From: Bacteroidota bacterium
GTDB taxonomy: Bacteria > Bacteroidota > Bacteroidia > AKYH767-A > OLB10
Assembly (NCBI GenBank): GCA_016717725.1
Contig: JADKFA010000011.1
Span: 94,033 to 158,032, forward strand
Length of the DNA stretch: 64,000 nucleotides
Direction: 5' to 3'
This document shows positions 8,285 through 17,861 of the stretch, piece after piece. Numbering within the stretch: the stretch's first letter is position 1; each line of letters starts with the position of its first letter. A program made the position numbers and the translations under genes. The notes beneath the pieces are model-generated. The model searched no databases, was not told where the DNA came from, and was given only the letters and a program-made list of their open reading frames with translations.

Positions 8285-9594
8285 TTTCCAGAGCGAAGAT
8301 AAGTGTATCCAATCAATCCGAGGGATGTCCAATAGAAAACCTCTGCTAACCAAACGATTTCTAGCGTAGAAGGATAAAGATGTGTAAAAATAAATACATA
8401 CGACAAATAGATCAGCAGGCTAACAATTTCAATTTTCATGGCTGCTGCGGTAGCCCCAGTTCCCGAAATTCCGGCAATGGCAATCATCGTCAAACTAAAA
8501 GTTATCGTAGCCAGGCAGATCACATAGAAACTTCCTTTTGCTTCTGCATTTAATAGATTGTCCGATGACACTAATTCAAATATTGAATTTTGAAAAATGA
8601 TACATAACAAAACGAGAGCACCAGTAACTGCAATGGATAATCGCATGATTTTTTTAGCTAACGGGAGTACATCAGCAATTTTTTTCTGCCCAAGTAAATT
8701 TGACACCATGCTATTGCAACATTCCGAAAATCCCCAAACAGGAGTCATCAAAAACATGTAAACACCACGAAGAATATTGGAAATAGCCAATTCTCGAGAA
8801 CCTAATTTTTCGATCATCAAAAAGAAAATGAACCAAGAACCCATCGAAAAAACATGCTGGACAATAATGGGTGTTGATAATTTCATGATTTGACCAAATG
8901 CTTTTTGGTTGATGTTTTTGAATTTAAACAATTGAAATTCTTTAAACATCGATCTTGAAAGCGCATAAATTACGGCATACACTGCTGCAACCGATTCGGC
9001 AATAGCAGAGGCAATGCCTGCTCCATAAATACCCAATGCAGCGCAACCAAATCCACCAAAAACAAACATATAGTTGAACAATATATTCAACAACATCATT
9101 AAAACGGTAGTATACGTGATGATTCGGGTCAGCGTAATGCCTGTATAAAACGATCTCATGGCTACAAATACAGTCATAAAAGGTAGACCCCATGTTCTTC
9201 CATTGAGGTAATCAATCACAAAGCCAACTACCTCTTCATCTTTTACCAATAAAGACATAAATTGGGGTATTAGTTGATAAACAAATGTGACCATCAAAAA
9301 TGAAAAAGTAAGTAGGATCAATAAGCTGTGATCGAAAATATTTCCAATAGACGCATGTTGCCCCTCTCCTGCTTTTCGAGCAATTAAAATTTGTGCTCCG
9401 ATACCAATTGCCACAGCAATCATGATTAATAAAAAATAAAAAACACCTCCGAGGGCGGACGCAGCCAATTCCTTTTCACCTAGACGAGAGACAAAAGCTA
9501 CATCGGTAAAATTAATGACCGTATTTGCGAGACTACTTAATATAATCGGCCAAGATATTCTCCAAATATCAGAATAAGAGGATTGAACTTTCAT
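8254..9594 (-). CDS. MATE family efflux transporter
   Basis: A 446-residue, twelve-helix membrane protein of the multidrug and toxic compound extrusion family, made of two six-helix halves. The N-terminal WPIILSSLANTVINFTD pattern (about residues 15-31) is typical. Transporters of this class use a Na+ or H+ gradient to export cationic compounds; the substrate cannot be told. A UvrC/DinF label is not supported. Confidence 0.93.
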   Translation of the reverse strand: MKVQSSYSDIWRISWPIILSSLANTVINFTDVAFVSRLGEKELAASALGGVFYFLLIMIAVAIGIGAQILIARKAGEGQHASIGNIFDHSLLILLTFSFLMVTFVYQLIPQFMSLLVKDEEVVGFVIDYLNGRTWGLPFMTVFVAMRSFYTGITLTRIITYTTVLMMLLNILFNYMFVFGGFGCAALGIYGAGIASAIAESVAAVYAVIYALSRSMFKEFQLFKFKNINQKAFGQIMKLSTPIIVQHVFSMGSWFIFFLMIEKLGSRELAISNILRGVYMFLMTPVWGFSECCNSMVSNLLGQKKIADVLPLAKKIMRLSIAVTGALVLLCIIFQNSIFELVSSDNLLNAEAKGSFYVICLATITFSLTMIAIAGISGTGATAAAMKIEIVSLLIYLSYVFIFTHLYPSTLEIVWLAEVFYWTSLGLIGYTYLRSGKWIKKSKAYN

Positions 9595-9685
9595 ACTTGA
9601 TCCAGCAAAAGTCTGAAAAATGCCCTTGTGATTTTGAAGATTGCGAAAATCTTATCAATAATTATACAATAACCATGATAAATCA

Positions 9686-10114
9686 CTATCCTTTATAAAT
9701 CATTTTAAAATGTGGAATATTCGCTTCGTAGAATAATTCTCCTTCTTCCTCAAATCCTGCTCTTTTATAGAGATTCATTGCTGGAACTTGAGCATTCAAA
9801 TAAATCATTTTTTGGTAAGGGAGTACATCGGCCAAAACGGCTTTTACCAACGCAGATCCAGCACCATTGTTACGATAAAGAGGAAGAATGGCAAAACGCT
9901 CAAGTTTTATTCCATCATTGGTAAAGCGCCAGCGGGCTGTACCCGCCGGCTGCTTTTCCACCAACAGCATATAATGCATACTTTGATCCTCATATTCATC
10001 GTATTCTTCTTCGCGACTGACCTTTTGCTCGTCAACAAAGACGCGTTGTCGAATATCAAAAACGATGGAGGCTTTTTCTTTATCTTCTATTTTAAACTTT
10101 ACAATTTCAAACAT
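9686..10114 (-). CDS. GNAT family N-acetyltransferase (ElaA/YjcF-like)
   Basis: A 142-residue acetyltransferase. The N-terminal RQRVFVDEQKVSREEEYDE block and the acetyl-CoA loop (RFAILPLYRNNGAGSALV, about residues 73-90) are characteristic of the ElaA/YjcF subgroup. The late motif LNAQVPAMNLYKRAGF is the conserved C-terminal part. The substrate is unknown. It sits between the MATE gene and a large secreted protein with no obvious operon. Confidence 0.88.
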   Translation of the reverse strand: MFEIVKFKIEDKEKASIVFDIRQRVFVDEQKVSREEEYDEYEDQSMHYMLLVEKQPAGTARWRFTNDGIKLERFAILPLYRNNGAGSALVKAVLADVLPYQKMIYLNAQVPAMNLYKRAGFEEEGELFYEANIPHFKMIYKG

Positions 10115-10151
10115 ACTTTCGGATTGAATCCCGAATGTATGAAAAAAAAAT

Positions 10152-12821
10152 CTATTGTGTTAATACAATTCGCTCATGCCATTTATTTCCAGCCGCATTC
10201 ATCAATTCAAATAAATAAACGCCAGGTGATAAGGTAGCATCAAATGTAAACTGGGCATCGGATGAATTGGAGAATCGCATATTCGTGTAAGCCACAATTT
10301 TTCCATTTAGATCCATGAGTCGTGCTTCCAAATTTTCGTCTTCACTATTATCCATCGATACAGAAATTATTCTGGATGTCACTGGATTAGGATATACATT
10401 CATTGCCGATTTTTTGAAATTTACCACACGCACTTGCGAATATTCAAAAGTGCCATTGCGATCCACTTGCTTTAGTCGATAATAATTATTTCCCTGAGAT
10501 GGAAATGCATCATTAAATAAATAAGTTAGCAAAGCAGTGGAATGCCCAGCTGCATTAACTTTTCCAATAGGATTAAATGATGTGCCGTTTGTGCTTTTCT
10601 CAACGATAAAATAATCAGAATTCACCTCTGATGCGGTGCTCCAAATCACCTCTACATGATTGCTTTTAGCTTTGGCATCAAATGAAAAATATTCAACAGG
10701 AAGTGGATTTATTCCACCCAATGCATTTGCTAAAGTAAAATAGGTATTGAATCCAACAAAATTGTTGGATGTGATACTACCAGTTCCGGCTGCGGTTCCA
10801 ACACCTCCTAAATCGAGCCATGAAGATGATCCATTATCTCTTGCTACTCTCAAATTATTGGGGTCAGTAACCATGTCATCAGCGCCGTAGGTTAAAGTAA
10901 TTCTGGCATTACTTAGGTTTGCTACTGCTGACCTATTTAAATTAAAGTAACGTATATCCGAAACATGTGTTAAAGAAGGAGGCAATGCAAAACTCATAGC
11001 ACGTGCTGATGAATTCCACACTTCAGAAGTATAGGTAATAGATGTTGCATCCGAGTGTAATACAGCTAAAATGATTGGTCGAAATGATCCGTTTTTTCCA
11101 ATGGGCAAATTGAGAGTTTGCGCTGAAGAAGAAGCTACAATTTGCTCAAAAGGTCCATCTACATAAGAAATTGAAGAACCTAAATTAGACGTTGCTCCAG
11201 CTAATGCCGTTACTTGACTTCCAGGAGTAGAATATAGTACTCCAACTAACAACAACAATTGATTGCTAATATTAATATTTCTTGCTAAAGCAACTCCAAA
11301 ACCATTATCAATATTCAAATTGTAGAAAGTAGTCGTGTTGGATCCGTTAATCCAAAGTCCTTCTATACCTTGGAAGGTGACAGTTCCATTTCTGGCAACG
11401 AAACTTCCATCATTATATAAGGTATTTAGTCCATCATAATTACTTGAGAGGGTCATGTTCTTCGTATCACCTGCCGTTCCGGTGATCGATCGAATATCAA
11501 AAATTTTATTTACATCAATATATAAACTATGCAAAATAAAATCGGAGGTAGATCCATTGCTTGTTTTTAAAGTAACGGAAGATGCGGGTGAACCAGTTAC
11601 TTTAAAATTGGGTTGTACTACCCCTGCATAAGGAGTGAAATTAAATGTAGAACCATTTGATGTGGCATTATTTCCAAACTCAACGGTACCATCTGAAAAA
11701 GTAATTGTCCCTGCTGATCCACATAAATCAAAATCACTTATTAATCCAGCGGAATTATTTGGCTTTTGAAGAGTAATGATTCCACCACTCATAGCAAATC
11801 GAGAGGAAGCCGAATTATTTATTTTAAATAACTCAAGATTGGAACCCGGCCAACCACAGTTTAGCAACAAGCTTCCTCCCGTTTGATTAAAGCGCAGTGG
11901 ATCGGTAGCATAACCCGAGCGATAGGTTATACCACCGTACACTTGCAATAATCCTCCAGAAATATCGATAACTGGTACTTTAGTTGGATTGGACTTATAT
12001 CGTATTCCTTGAAGTCCTTTAATTCGACCAATACGCATTGTTCCACTTGCAATATTTAACTCGCCTTCCAAAAAAACATAATCGGTATTGGGAGCTAAAT
12101 GCAAAATACCCGATTGCACTTTCATAATTGCATTTAGGGGTACTGTAAAATTTCCAATAGTTGGATTTACTAAATAGGTTCCACTATTATTATGAATGAA
12201 GGTGCCATAGGTAACTACTAATTCTTTAATGGCTACTTCAAAAGAATTTATTGTTGCATCTAAATAATAGCTTGTCAAATTCGATTTTACTAAACTTACT
12301 TTATTCAAATCCCAAGTGCCAGCTCCCGAAATAGTCGTATTGATGGCAGAATTAAATGTAATATTTACAAAATCATTTGCATCATAATAAACATCAAATG
12401 TTCCATTATTTATTATACTTCCACTAATAAATAAATTATGCATTCGGGAAGAATTGGAAGCGTAGCCAAAAGTAGCTCCAGAATTTACAGTTAAATTCCC
12501 CGCAACCACCATCAAAAAAGTAAGGTAGTTGGAGTACAAGAGCGATCCAGATGATCCTTGTCCAACGGTAATGCTTGCCGTAACGGAATTTACATTCATG
12601 GAAATATTGTGTCCATCACCAATAAAGACAACGTCTCCTTTACGGGGATAAGTTCCAGTATTAATGGCACTGCCATATCCAACAGTAGACCAAGAGGTGT
12701 TTACACTCCACAATCCACTTTGACGTGAATAATAGTTAATAGCATCACATTCATAAAAGAATGCCATTAATATCAGAAATACCCATCCTGATTTTCGGAT
12801 TTTTTCAAATAAATTATGCAT
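10152..12821 (-). CDS. Large secreted protein with type IX sorting domain
   Basis: An 889-residue protein with an N-terminal signal segment (about residues 12-28), a long middle region rich in Ser, Thr, Asn and Gly with beta-helix/adhesin character, a fibronectin-like part (about residues 710-800), and a C-terminal sorting domain of about 75 residues (VYPNPVTSR ... GVYLFELMNAAG). The C-terminal domain directs export through the Por (type IX) system and anchoring at the cell surface. No catalytic motif is visible, and a role in adhesion or surface structure is an inference. Confidence 0.85.
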   Translation of the reverse strand: MHNLFEKIRKSGWVFLILMAFFYECDAINYYSRQSGLWSVNTSWSTVGYGSAINTGTYPRKGDVVFIGDGHNISMNVNSVTASITVGQGSSGSLLYSNYLTFLMVVAGNLTVNSGATFGYASNSSRMHNLFISGSIINNGTFDVYYDANDFVNITFNSAINTTISGAGTWDLNKVSLVKSNLTSYYLDATINSFEVAIKELVVTYGTFIHNNSGTYLVNPTIGNFTVPLNAIMKVQSGILHLAPNTDYVFLEGELNIASGTMRIGRIKGLQGIRYKSNPTKVPVIDISGGLLQVYGGITYRSGYATDPLRFNQTGGSLLLNCGWPGSNLELFKINNSASSRFAMSGGIITLQKPNNSAGLISDFDLCGSAGTITFSDGTVEFGNNATSNGSTFNFTPYAGVVQPNFKVTGSPASSVTLKTSNGSTSDFILHSLYIDVNKIFDIRSITGTAGDTKNMTLSSNYDGLNTLYNDGSFVARNGTVTFQGIEGLWINGSNTTTFYNLNIDNGFGVALARNINISNQLLLLVGVLYSTPGSQVTALAGATSNLGSSISYVDGPFEQIVASSSAQTLNLPIGKNGSFRPIILAVLHSDATSITYTSEVWNSSARAMSFALPPSLTHVSDIRYFNLNRSAVANLSNARITLTYGADDMVTDPNNLRVARDNGSSSWLDLGGVGTAAGTGSITSNNFVGFNTYFTLANALGGINPLPVEYFSFDAKAKSNHVEVIWSTASEVNSDYFIVEKSTNGTSFNPIGKVNAAGHSTALLTYLFNDAFPSQGNNYYRLKQVDRNGTFEYSQVRVVNFKKSAMNVYPNPVTSRIISVSMDNSEDENLEARLMDLNGKIVAYTNMRFSNSSDAQFTFDATLSPGVYLFELMNAAGNKWHERIVLTQ

Positions 12822-13001
12822 GATAAGATTGTTAAAACTGTAGTTGGTGAAACAAATATGCTACCAGCTACAAAAAATAAATTGCGAAAAAATCGAAAAT
12901 CTTACATCGAAAATAATAATTCGACTAACCTAAAGTATCAACATTTTGGTTAAATGAAAAAACGTTAATATGGGTTTTAACCCAAGGTTAGGGATATGAT
13001 A

Positions 13002-13877
13002 CTACAAGGTAGCCAAGCGATCCAAAGTGATTTGAATGAGGCGATGCATCGCACTGTCGGCGTCTTTGGAATATTGTTGAGCAATGCGGTTAGCAACAAT
13101 CACATTGACGGCGCAACAATGATGTCCTAAAAGTGACGCTAAACCAAACATGGCACCAGTTTCCATTTCAAAATTGGTGATGCGATGTTCCCCAAAACGG
13201 AAGGAAGTAAGGCGTTCAATCATATCCATTCGAGAAGGTTCTAAGCGAAGCTGCCGCATTTGTGGACCATAAAACCCCGAACAAGAGGCGGTGATTCCTG
13301 TGAACATATCGGGAGAAAGGAGATTGAAAAGGGAATCAGCCGATTTAGAGATATAAGATTGAGGGAGAATACTATGGTTTGGATAATGTTTTCTAAAGGC
13401 ATTGATAATATCCTCTTCTTCCTGGTTGTTAACAAGTTTATAAAAATTTAATAGCCCATCTAACCCTAATCCAAAACGAGAACAAACAAAATGATCTACC
13501 TCAATTTCTTTTTGCAAAGCACCTGAAGTCCCAATACGCACTAAATTTAGTGTGGTTAAATTGTCCTTGATAGTCCGAGTTTTAAGGTCAATATTTACCA
13601 GAGCATCCAGCTCATTATATACGATGTCGATGTTGTCAGTACCTATTCCAGTGGAAATCACCGACATAGCTTTTCCCTTATACATCCCTGTATGGGTTAC
13701 GAATTCTCTTTTTTGTTTCTTTATATCAACTTTATCAAAATAATTGCTAACCATAGAAACTCGATCTGGGTCGCCCACATTGATGATAATAGGCGCTATT
13801 TCATTGGGATGCAGGTTCAAATGATAAACACTTCCATCATGATTTAAAATCAATTCAGATTCAGGGATTTGTGACAT
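13002..13877 (-). CDS. Nucleoside phosphorylase (uridine phosphorylase-like)
   Basis: A 291-residue member of the PNP/UDP phosphorylase family, which splits nucleosides with phosphate. Visible are the phosphate loop NVGDPDRV (residues 34-41), the central STGIGTDN and RIGTSGAL segments, and the late METGAMFGLAS motif that contacts the ribose and base. Bacteroidota have a long form annotated as uridine phosphorylase, which fits this length; base specificity cannot be fixed by eye. It is divergent from the universal stress gene pair, with 53 bp between the starts. Confidence 0.9.
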   Translation of the reverse strand: MSQIPESELILNHDGSVYHLNLHPNEIAPIIINVGDPDRVSMVSNYFDKVDIKKQKREFVTHTGMYKGKAMSVISTGIGTDNIDIVYNELDALVNIDLKTRTIKDNLTTLNLVRIGTSGALQKEIEVDHFVCSRFGLGLDGLLNFYKLVNNQEEEDIINAFRKHYPNHSILPQSYISKSADSLFNLLSPDMFTGITASCSGFYGPQMRQLRLEPSRMDMIERLTSFRFGEHRITNFEMETGAMFGLASLLGHHCCAVNVIVANRIAQQYSKDADSAMHRLIQITLDRLATL

Positions 13878-13899
13878 ATGCTTTAATCAAATAATTTTG
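13868..13899 (+). promoter_or_regulatory. Bacteroidota-type promoter for the stress-protein pair
   Basis: A TTTG at 13868-13871 and a TAATTTTG at 13892-13899 are 20 bases apart, matching the -33 TTTG and -7 TAnnTTTG consensus known for Bacteroides. The start codon at 13931 lies about 25 bases after the expected transcription start. The -33 element is inside the start of the divergent phosphorylase gene. Confidence 0.6.
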
Positions 13900-13930
13900 T
13901 CTCGAACAAATATATAAGAATCCAATAGAG

Positions 13931-14812
13931 ATGAGTAGTGAAAAAAGAAATATTATAGTCCCCGTTGATTTTAGTGATCAATCAAAAATCGCTTTAAACC
14001 AAACGTATAATCTTGCAAAAATGGCACATGCCGACATTACATTATTACATGTAATTGACGAAGCTTTATTTAAATCCATCTTACATTTATTTAAAAATAA
14101 TGAGGAGCATGAAGCTATGATTCGAGAGGAAGCTAAAATCAAGTTAGAAGAGTTTGCCAATGAAGCAAGAGCTAAGTCGGGATTGGTATTTAATTACCGA
14201 GTGGAAAAAGGAAAAATTTACGAAACCGTTACTCAAGTTGCCGAAGAATTAGATGCCATGTTTATTGTAATGGGCACGTCTGGAGAAAGTTCATTAAAAA
14301 AGAAATTTATAGGCTCAAACGCGGTGAGGGTAATAGGTGATGCGCATTGTCCGGTGATTACAATAAAAGGTCAGCAGCATCGTTCAGGATGTGATGTAAT
14401 TTTACTACCTTTAGACCTTTCAAAGGAAACGAAAGAAAAAGTTGTTAAATGTATTGAGATTGCGAAATTCTTTAAATCAACGGTAAAAGTTGTAACAGTG
14501 GTCACTACTACCGATGAATTTCTAATCAATAAAATGGAAAGACAGATGGATCAAGTACTCGATTTTATTAAAGATCATGAAGTCATTTGCACTGGAGAAT
14601 TCTTAAAGGGCAATGATATTTCAGACGAAGTTCTGATTCATGCTAAAGAAATCAATGCTGATTTAATAATGATCATGACGCAACAAGAATTAGAATGGAC
14701 GGAGTATTTCATTGGAACAGAATCACAACAAATCATTAATAATTCTGAAATACCCGTTTGCTCAATTCGACCAATACAACGAAAAAACATGACTGAATTT
14801 GTAATTTCTTAG
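13931..14812 (+). CDS. Universal stress protein, tandem domains
   Basis: A 293-residue protein made of two UspA domains. The first (about 1-145) has the N-terminal IIVPVDFSDQSKIAL strand and the ATP-binding loop GTSGESSLKKKFIGSNAVRV; the second (about 150-280) is more divergent and its glycine loop is weakened (GTESQQIIN), so it may not bind nucleotide. These proteins help survival under stress, but the exact role is not known. A second gene of the same build follows after 22 bp. Confidence 0.92.
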   Translation: MSSEKRNIIVPVDFSDQSKIALNQTYNLAKMAHADITLLHVIDEALFKSILHLFKNNEEHEAMIREEAKIKLEEFANEARAKSGLVFNYRVEKGKIYETVTQVAEELDAMFIVMGTSGESSLKKKFIGSNAVRVIGDAHCPVITIKGQQHRSGCDVILLPLDLSKETKEKVVKCIEIAKFFKSTVKVVTVVTTTDEFLINKMERQMDQVLDFIKDHEVICTGEFLKGNDISDEVLIHAKEINADLIMIMTQQELEWTEYFIGTESQQIINNSEIPVCSIRPIQRKNMTEFVIS

Positions 14813-14834
14813 AACGATCAATAAAAATAATTCT

Positions 14835-15713
14835 ATGCAAAAAGATCTCAACATTAAAAAAATTCTTATTCCATTTGATTTTTCTGATACTGCTGCACTC
14901 AGTTTAGAACATGGTATTTTTATGGCTAAATTAATGAAGGCCGAAATTTACTTGTTGCACATTGTGGAAACAACCACATTTCCAAGTTCTATTGCACATG
15001 CTTTCACTGGATTTGAGAAGAAAGTGGAAGAAGCTTCTAACGAAAATTTAAAGGAGTTAGCTAATAAATTACATGCAGAGCATGGCATTTCAGTTCAAAT
15101 TATTACTGAAGTGGGTAAAATTTATAAGCGTATTGTGCATGTAGCAAAACAAGCACATATCGATATCATCATCATGGGAACGCATGGGGCTGGTGGACAC
15201 AGTTACATCATTGGAAGCAATACAACGCGTGTGGTGCAAGAAGCTTCTTGTCCTGTAATCTCAGTTCAAACACATGCGAAGAAAATTGGATTTACAAAAG
15301 TGGCTGTGCCGATTGATGATTCTGCCGAATCAAGACAAAAAGTGAACTTTGCTCTCGAAATTGCTAGAAAGTATAATTCGAATGTCGTTGTGATTGGCTT
15401 GATGAGAAATGGAAACGAAGATTATCAACGCAAGTTTAAAATCAAGATTGAGCAGGTAGAAAAATTCTTGCTCGACCATGGTATTCATACAGAAATCGTG
15501 TACAAAGAAGGAGATGATCTTTCGAAAGGTACTTTGCAATCCGCAGAAGAAATTGATGCAGACTTAGTCGTAATTATGACGGAACAAGAGCCAAGCATCA
15601 CCGGATTGCTAATGGGCTCCTACGCCACTCGAGTGATCAACGGATCAAAAATCCCAGTGATGACCGTTCGACCTGCTGAAATCGACCCCGATCGATTAAC
15701 GGTATCTTTCTAA
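14835..15713 (+). CDS. Universal stress protein, tandem domains (paralogue)
   Basis: A 292-residue tandem UspA protein, clearly a paralogue of its upstream neighbour. Domain 1 carries ILIPFDFSDTAALSL and the loop GTHGAGGHSYIIGSNTTRV (about residues 115-133), which fits ATP binding; domain 2 ends with LLMGSYATRVINGSKIPV. The two genes are 22 bp apart on one strand and probably form one transcript that ends at the hairpin at 15737-15766. Confidence 0.92.
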   Translation: MQKDLNIKKILIPFDFSDTAALSLEHGIFMAKLMKAEIYLLHIVETTTFPSSIAHAFTGFEKKVEEASNENLKELANKLHAEHGISVQIITEVGKIYKRIVHVAKQAHIDIIIMGTHGAGGHSYIIGSNTTRVVQEASCPVISVQTHAKKIGFTKVAVPIDDSAESRQKVNFALEIARKYNSNVVVIGLMRNGNEDYQRKFKIKIEQVEKFLLDHGIHTEIVYKEGDDLSKGTLQSAEEIDADLVVIMTEQEPSITGLLMGSYATRVINGSKIPVMTVRPAEIDPDRLTVSF

Positions 15714-15736
15714 TATCTTGTTAATATAATATTACT

Positions 15737-15770
15737 AAAACATCGATCTCTACCGGTCGATGTTTTATTT
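15737..15770 (+). terminator. Intrinsic terminator after the stress-protein pair
   Basis: Ten-base arms, AAAACATCGA (15737-15746) and TCGATGTTTT (15757-15766), enclose a ten-base loop and are followed by a T-rich tail. An in-frame ATG for recQ at 15760 falls inside the right arm, which argues for the later recQ start. Confidence 0.75.
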
Positions 15771-15777
15771 TTATGGC

Positions 15778-17688
15778 ATGAGCCTCATTCATCAAATTTT
15801 AGCACAGTATTGGGGTTACACTCAATTTCGACCTTTACAGGAGGATATTATCCGCTCTGTGATGTCGGGGAACGATACAGTCGCTTTGCTTCCCACTGGA
15901 GGTGGAAAATCCCTTTGTTTTCAAGTGCCTGCCATGAGTCAACCTGGATTATGCTTAGTGATTTCACCGCTCATAGCCTTAATGAAAGATCAAGAAGAAC
16001 ATTTATTGCAAAAAGGAATTCGTGCCCATGCCATTGTGAGTGGAATGAAAAAAAGTGAAGTGGAGCGAGCCCTCAATAATTGTATTTATGGGGATTATAA
16101 ATTCTTATATGTTTCCCCAGAACGACTCCAGTCTCCTATTTTCAAAGAATATCTTTTGCAAATGAAATTAAATTTGATTGCAGTGGATGAAGCCCATTGT
16201 ATTTCGCAGTGGGGATACGATTTTCGTCCACCCTATTTGCAGATTGCTGAAATTCGAGAAAATTTTCCTAAAGTTCCCATCTTGGCTTTAACCGCTTCTG
16301 CCACGCCAGAAGTGAAAGAAGACATTATTGAGAAACTGGAATTGGCTAACGTTGCCGTCTATGCGAAAAGCTTTGCACGACCCAATATTTCCTATTTGGT
16401 GAGAGAAACGGAAGATAAGATGGCACACCTTTTTAAAGTTCTCGATAACATGCCTGGCTCCTCCATTGTATACGTTCGAAATCGGCGAAAAACACAGGAA
16501 ATAGCAGATGCCATTCGTAAACATGGAATCTCCGCTAACTTTTACCATGCCGGACTCAATCATCAAACTCGTTCCGAGCGACAAATGCAATGGAAGAACG
16601 ATCAAACTCGCGTTATTGTAGCCACCAATGCCTTCGGAATGGGTATCGATAAACCTAATGTTCGAACGGTAATTCATATGGATTTACCGGATGATTTAGA
16701 AAATTATTATCAAGAAGCTGGTCGAGCGGGACGCGATGAAAAACCATCCTATGCAGTAGTACTCTATGATAAAAGTGATTTCATAAGTAAAGATAAAAGG
16801 CTCTTGCTTGACTTTCCTCCTCGAGAAGAAATAAGAAGAGTTTACAAAGCATTAGGAAACTATTTGCAAATTCCATTGCATAGTGGTTTTGAGGTAATAC
16901 ATTCCTTCGACTTAGTTGAATTTTGCGCATTCTATTCGTTCGACAATTTCCTAACCTATAATTGTCTTAAAATTTTAGAGTTGGCTGATTATATTAGCTT
17001 GAGTGATTCCATCTTCCTCCCAGCTAGGATAAGAATTTTAGTTAATTCAAACGATTTATATGTATTCCAAGTACAAAATCAAAAGTTTGATCATCTCATA
17101 AAAATAATTCTTCGTTCCTATACGGGACTCTTTGATGATTATGTTCGATTTAGTGAAACTGAATTGGCACAGCGGGCCGGAATTACTTTAGCTGAATTAA
17201 TTCAGCAATTAAATTATTTGCAAAAAGTGGATGTTTTAGAATTCATTCCCACCATCAACAAGCCTACCTTAACATTGACTCAAGATCGAATTGATGAAAA
17301 GGAAATTATTATTTCAAAAGCCATTTTGGAAGAGCGTAAGGAACGTTTTGTTTTAAGAGCCCAGGCCTTCAAAAATTTTTTAGTGAATCAACACGAATGT
17401 AGAAGCATGATGCTTTTAAATTATTTTGGCGAGACGCAGTTGGTTCGATGTGGCACCTGTGATTATTGCCGTGACCGCAATAAGATTGAATTAAACGATA
17501 TTGAGATGGAGGAACTATGCCACCAGATTCGTCATACACTTTTACAATCGCCCATGGATCCAGATCAGCTCAGTGAACACTTCAAACATATTCCGCTTGA
17601 TCATTTTAAAACCGTTTTGAAATGGTTATTGGATACCGAGGAGTTGGGGATTAACATCGTAGGGAAGGTTTACTGTAAGTTAGACTGA
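15778..17688 (+). CDS. recQ: ATP-dependent DNA helicase RecQ
   Basis: A 636-residue 3'-5' helicase of recombination and fork repair. The helicase core shows Walker A LPTGGGKS, the DEAH box in VDEAHCISQWGYDFRP, SAT in LTASATPE and motif VI QEAGRAGRD. The RQC zinc-binding cysteines follow (HECRSMM ... RCGTCDYC, about residues 540-565). The C-terminal HRDC domain is missing or very divergent, as in many Bacteroidota RecQ proteins of this length. I start at 15778 (MSLIHQIL); the ATG at 15760 lies within the upstream terminator. Confidence 0.95.
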   Translation: MSLIHQILAQYWGYTQFRPLQEDIIRSVMSGNDTVALLPTGGGKSLCFQVPAMSQPGLCLVISPLIALMKDQEEHLLQKGIRAHAIVSGMKKSEVERALNNCIYGDYKFLYVSPERLQSPIFKEYLLQMKLNLIAVDEAHCISQWGYDFRPPYLQIAEIRENFPKVPILALTASATPEVKEDIIEKLELANVAVYAKSFARPNISYLVRETEDKMAHLFKVLDNMPGSSIVYVRNRRKTQEIADAIRKHGISANFYHAGLNHQTRSERQMQWKNDQTRVIVATNAFGMGIDKPNVRTVIHMDLPDDLENYYQEAGRAGRDEKPSYAVVLYDKSDFISKDKRLLLDFPPREEIRRVYKALGNYLQIPLHSGFEVIHSFDLVEFCAFYSFDNFLTYNCLKILELADYISLSDSIFLPARIRILVNSNDLYVFQVQNQKFDHLIKIILRSYTGLFDDYVRFSETELAQRAGITLAELIQQLNYLQKVDVLEFIPTINKPTLTLTQDRIDEKEIIISKAILEERKERFVLRAQAFKNFLVNQHECRSMMLLNYFGETQLVRCGTCDYCRDRNKIELNDIEMEELCHQIRHTLLQSPMDPDQLSEHFKHIPLDHFKTVLKWLLDTEELGINIVGKVYCKLD

Positions 17689-17693
17689 ATTCA

Positions 17694-17830
17694 AAGATTT
17701 ATCTCGGCGGCAGCGCTATGCTAATTTCTTTCGCTGAGGCTGCGCTACGCTAATTTTTCTCGCAAAGACGCTAAGGCGCTAAGGCTGCGCTATGTTAAGT
17801 TCGCAGATTCTGAGGTACGCTAACTCCGTT
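17694..17830. repeat. GC-rich intergenic repeat with CGCTAAGGCGCTAAGG core
   Basis: This 137-bp stretch consists of diverged copies of a unit like GCTGCGCTACGCTAATTT and the string CGCTAAGGCGCTAAGG (17769-17784). Related sequence occurs at 56040-56340. Its base composition differs clearly from the surrounding AT-rich DNA, and it contains no coding frame. Confidence 0.65.
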
Positions 17831-17861
17831 ATTTTAATTTTAACTAATTTTGACAGGTACT

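Noticed and set aside
9788..10227. A 149-codon plus-strand frame opposite the GNAT gene
   Set aside because: It is the complement of the acetyltransferase and of the secreted protein end; both are clearly coding on the minus strand.
12960..13001. Terminator of the nucleoside phosphorylase gene
   Set aside because: A short TGGGTT/AACCCA stem exists, but it is weak and set back from the T run, so I did not list it.
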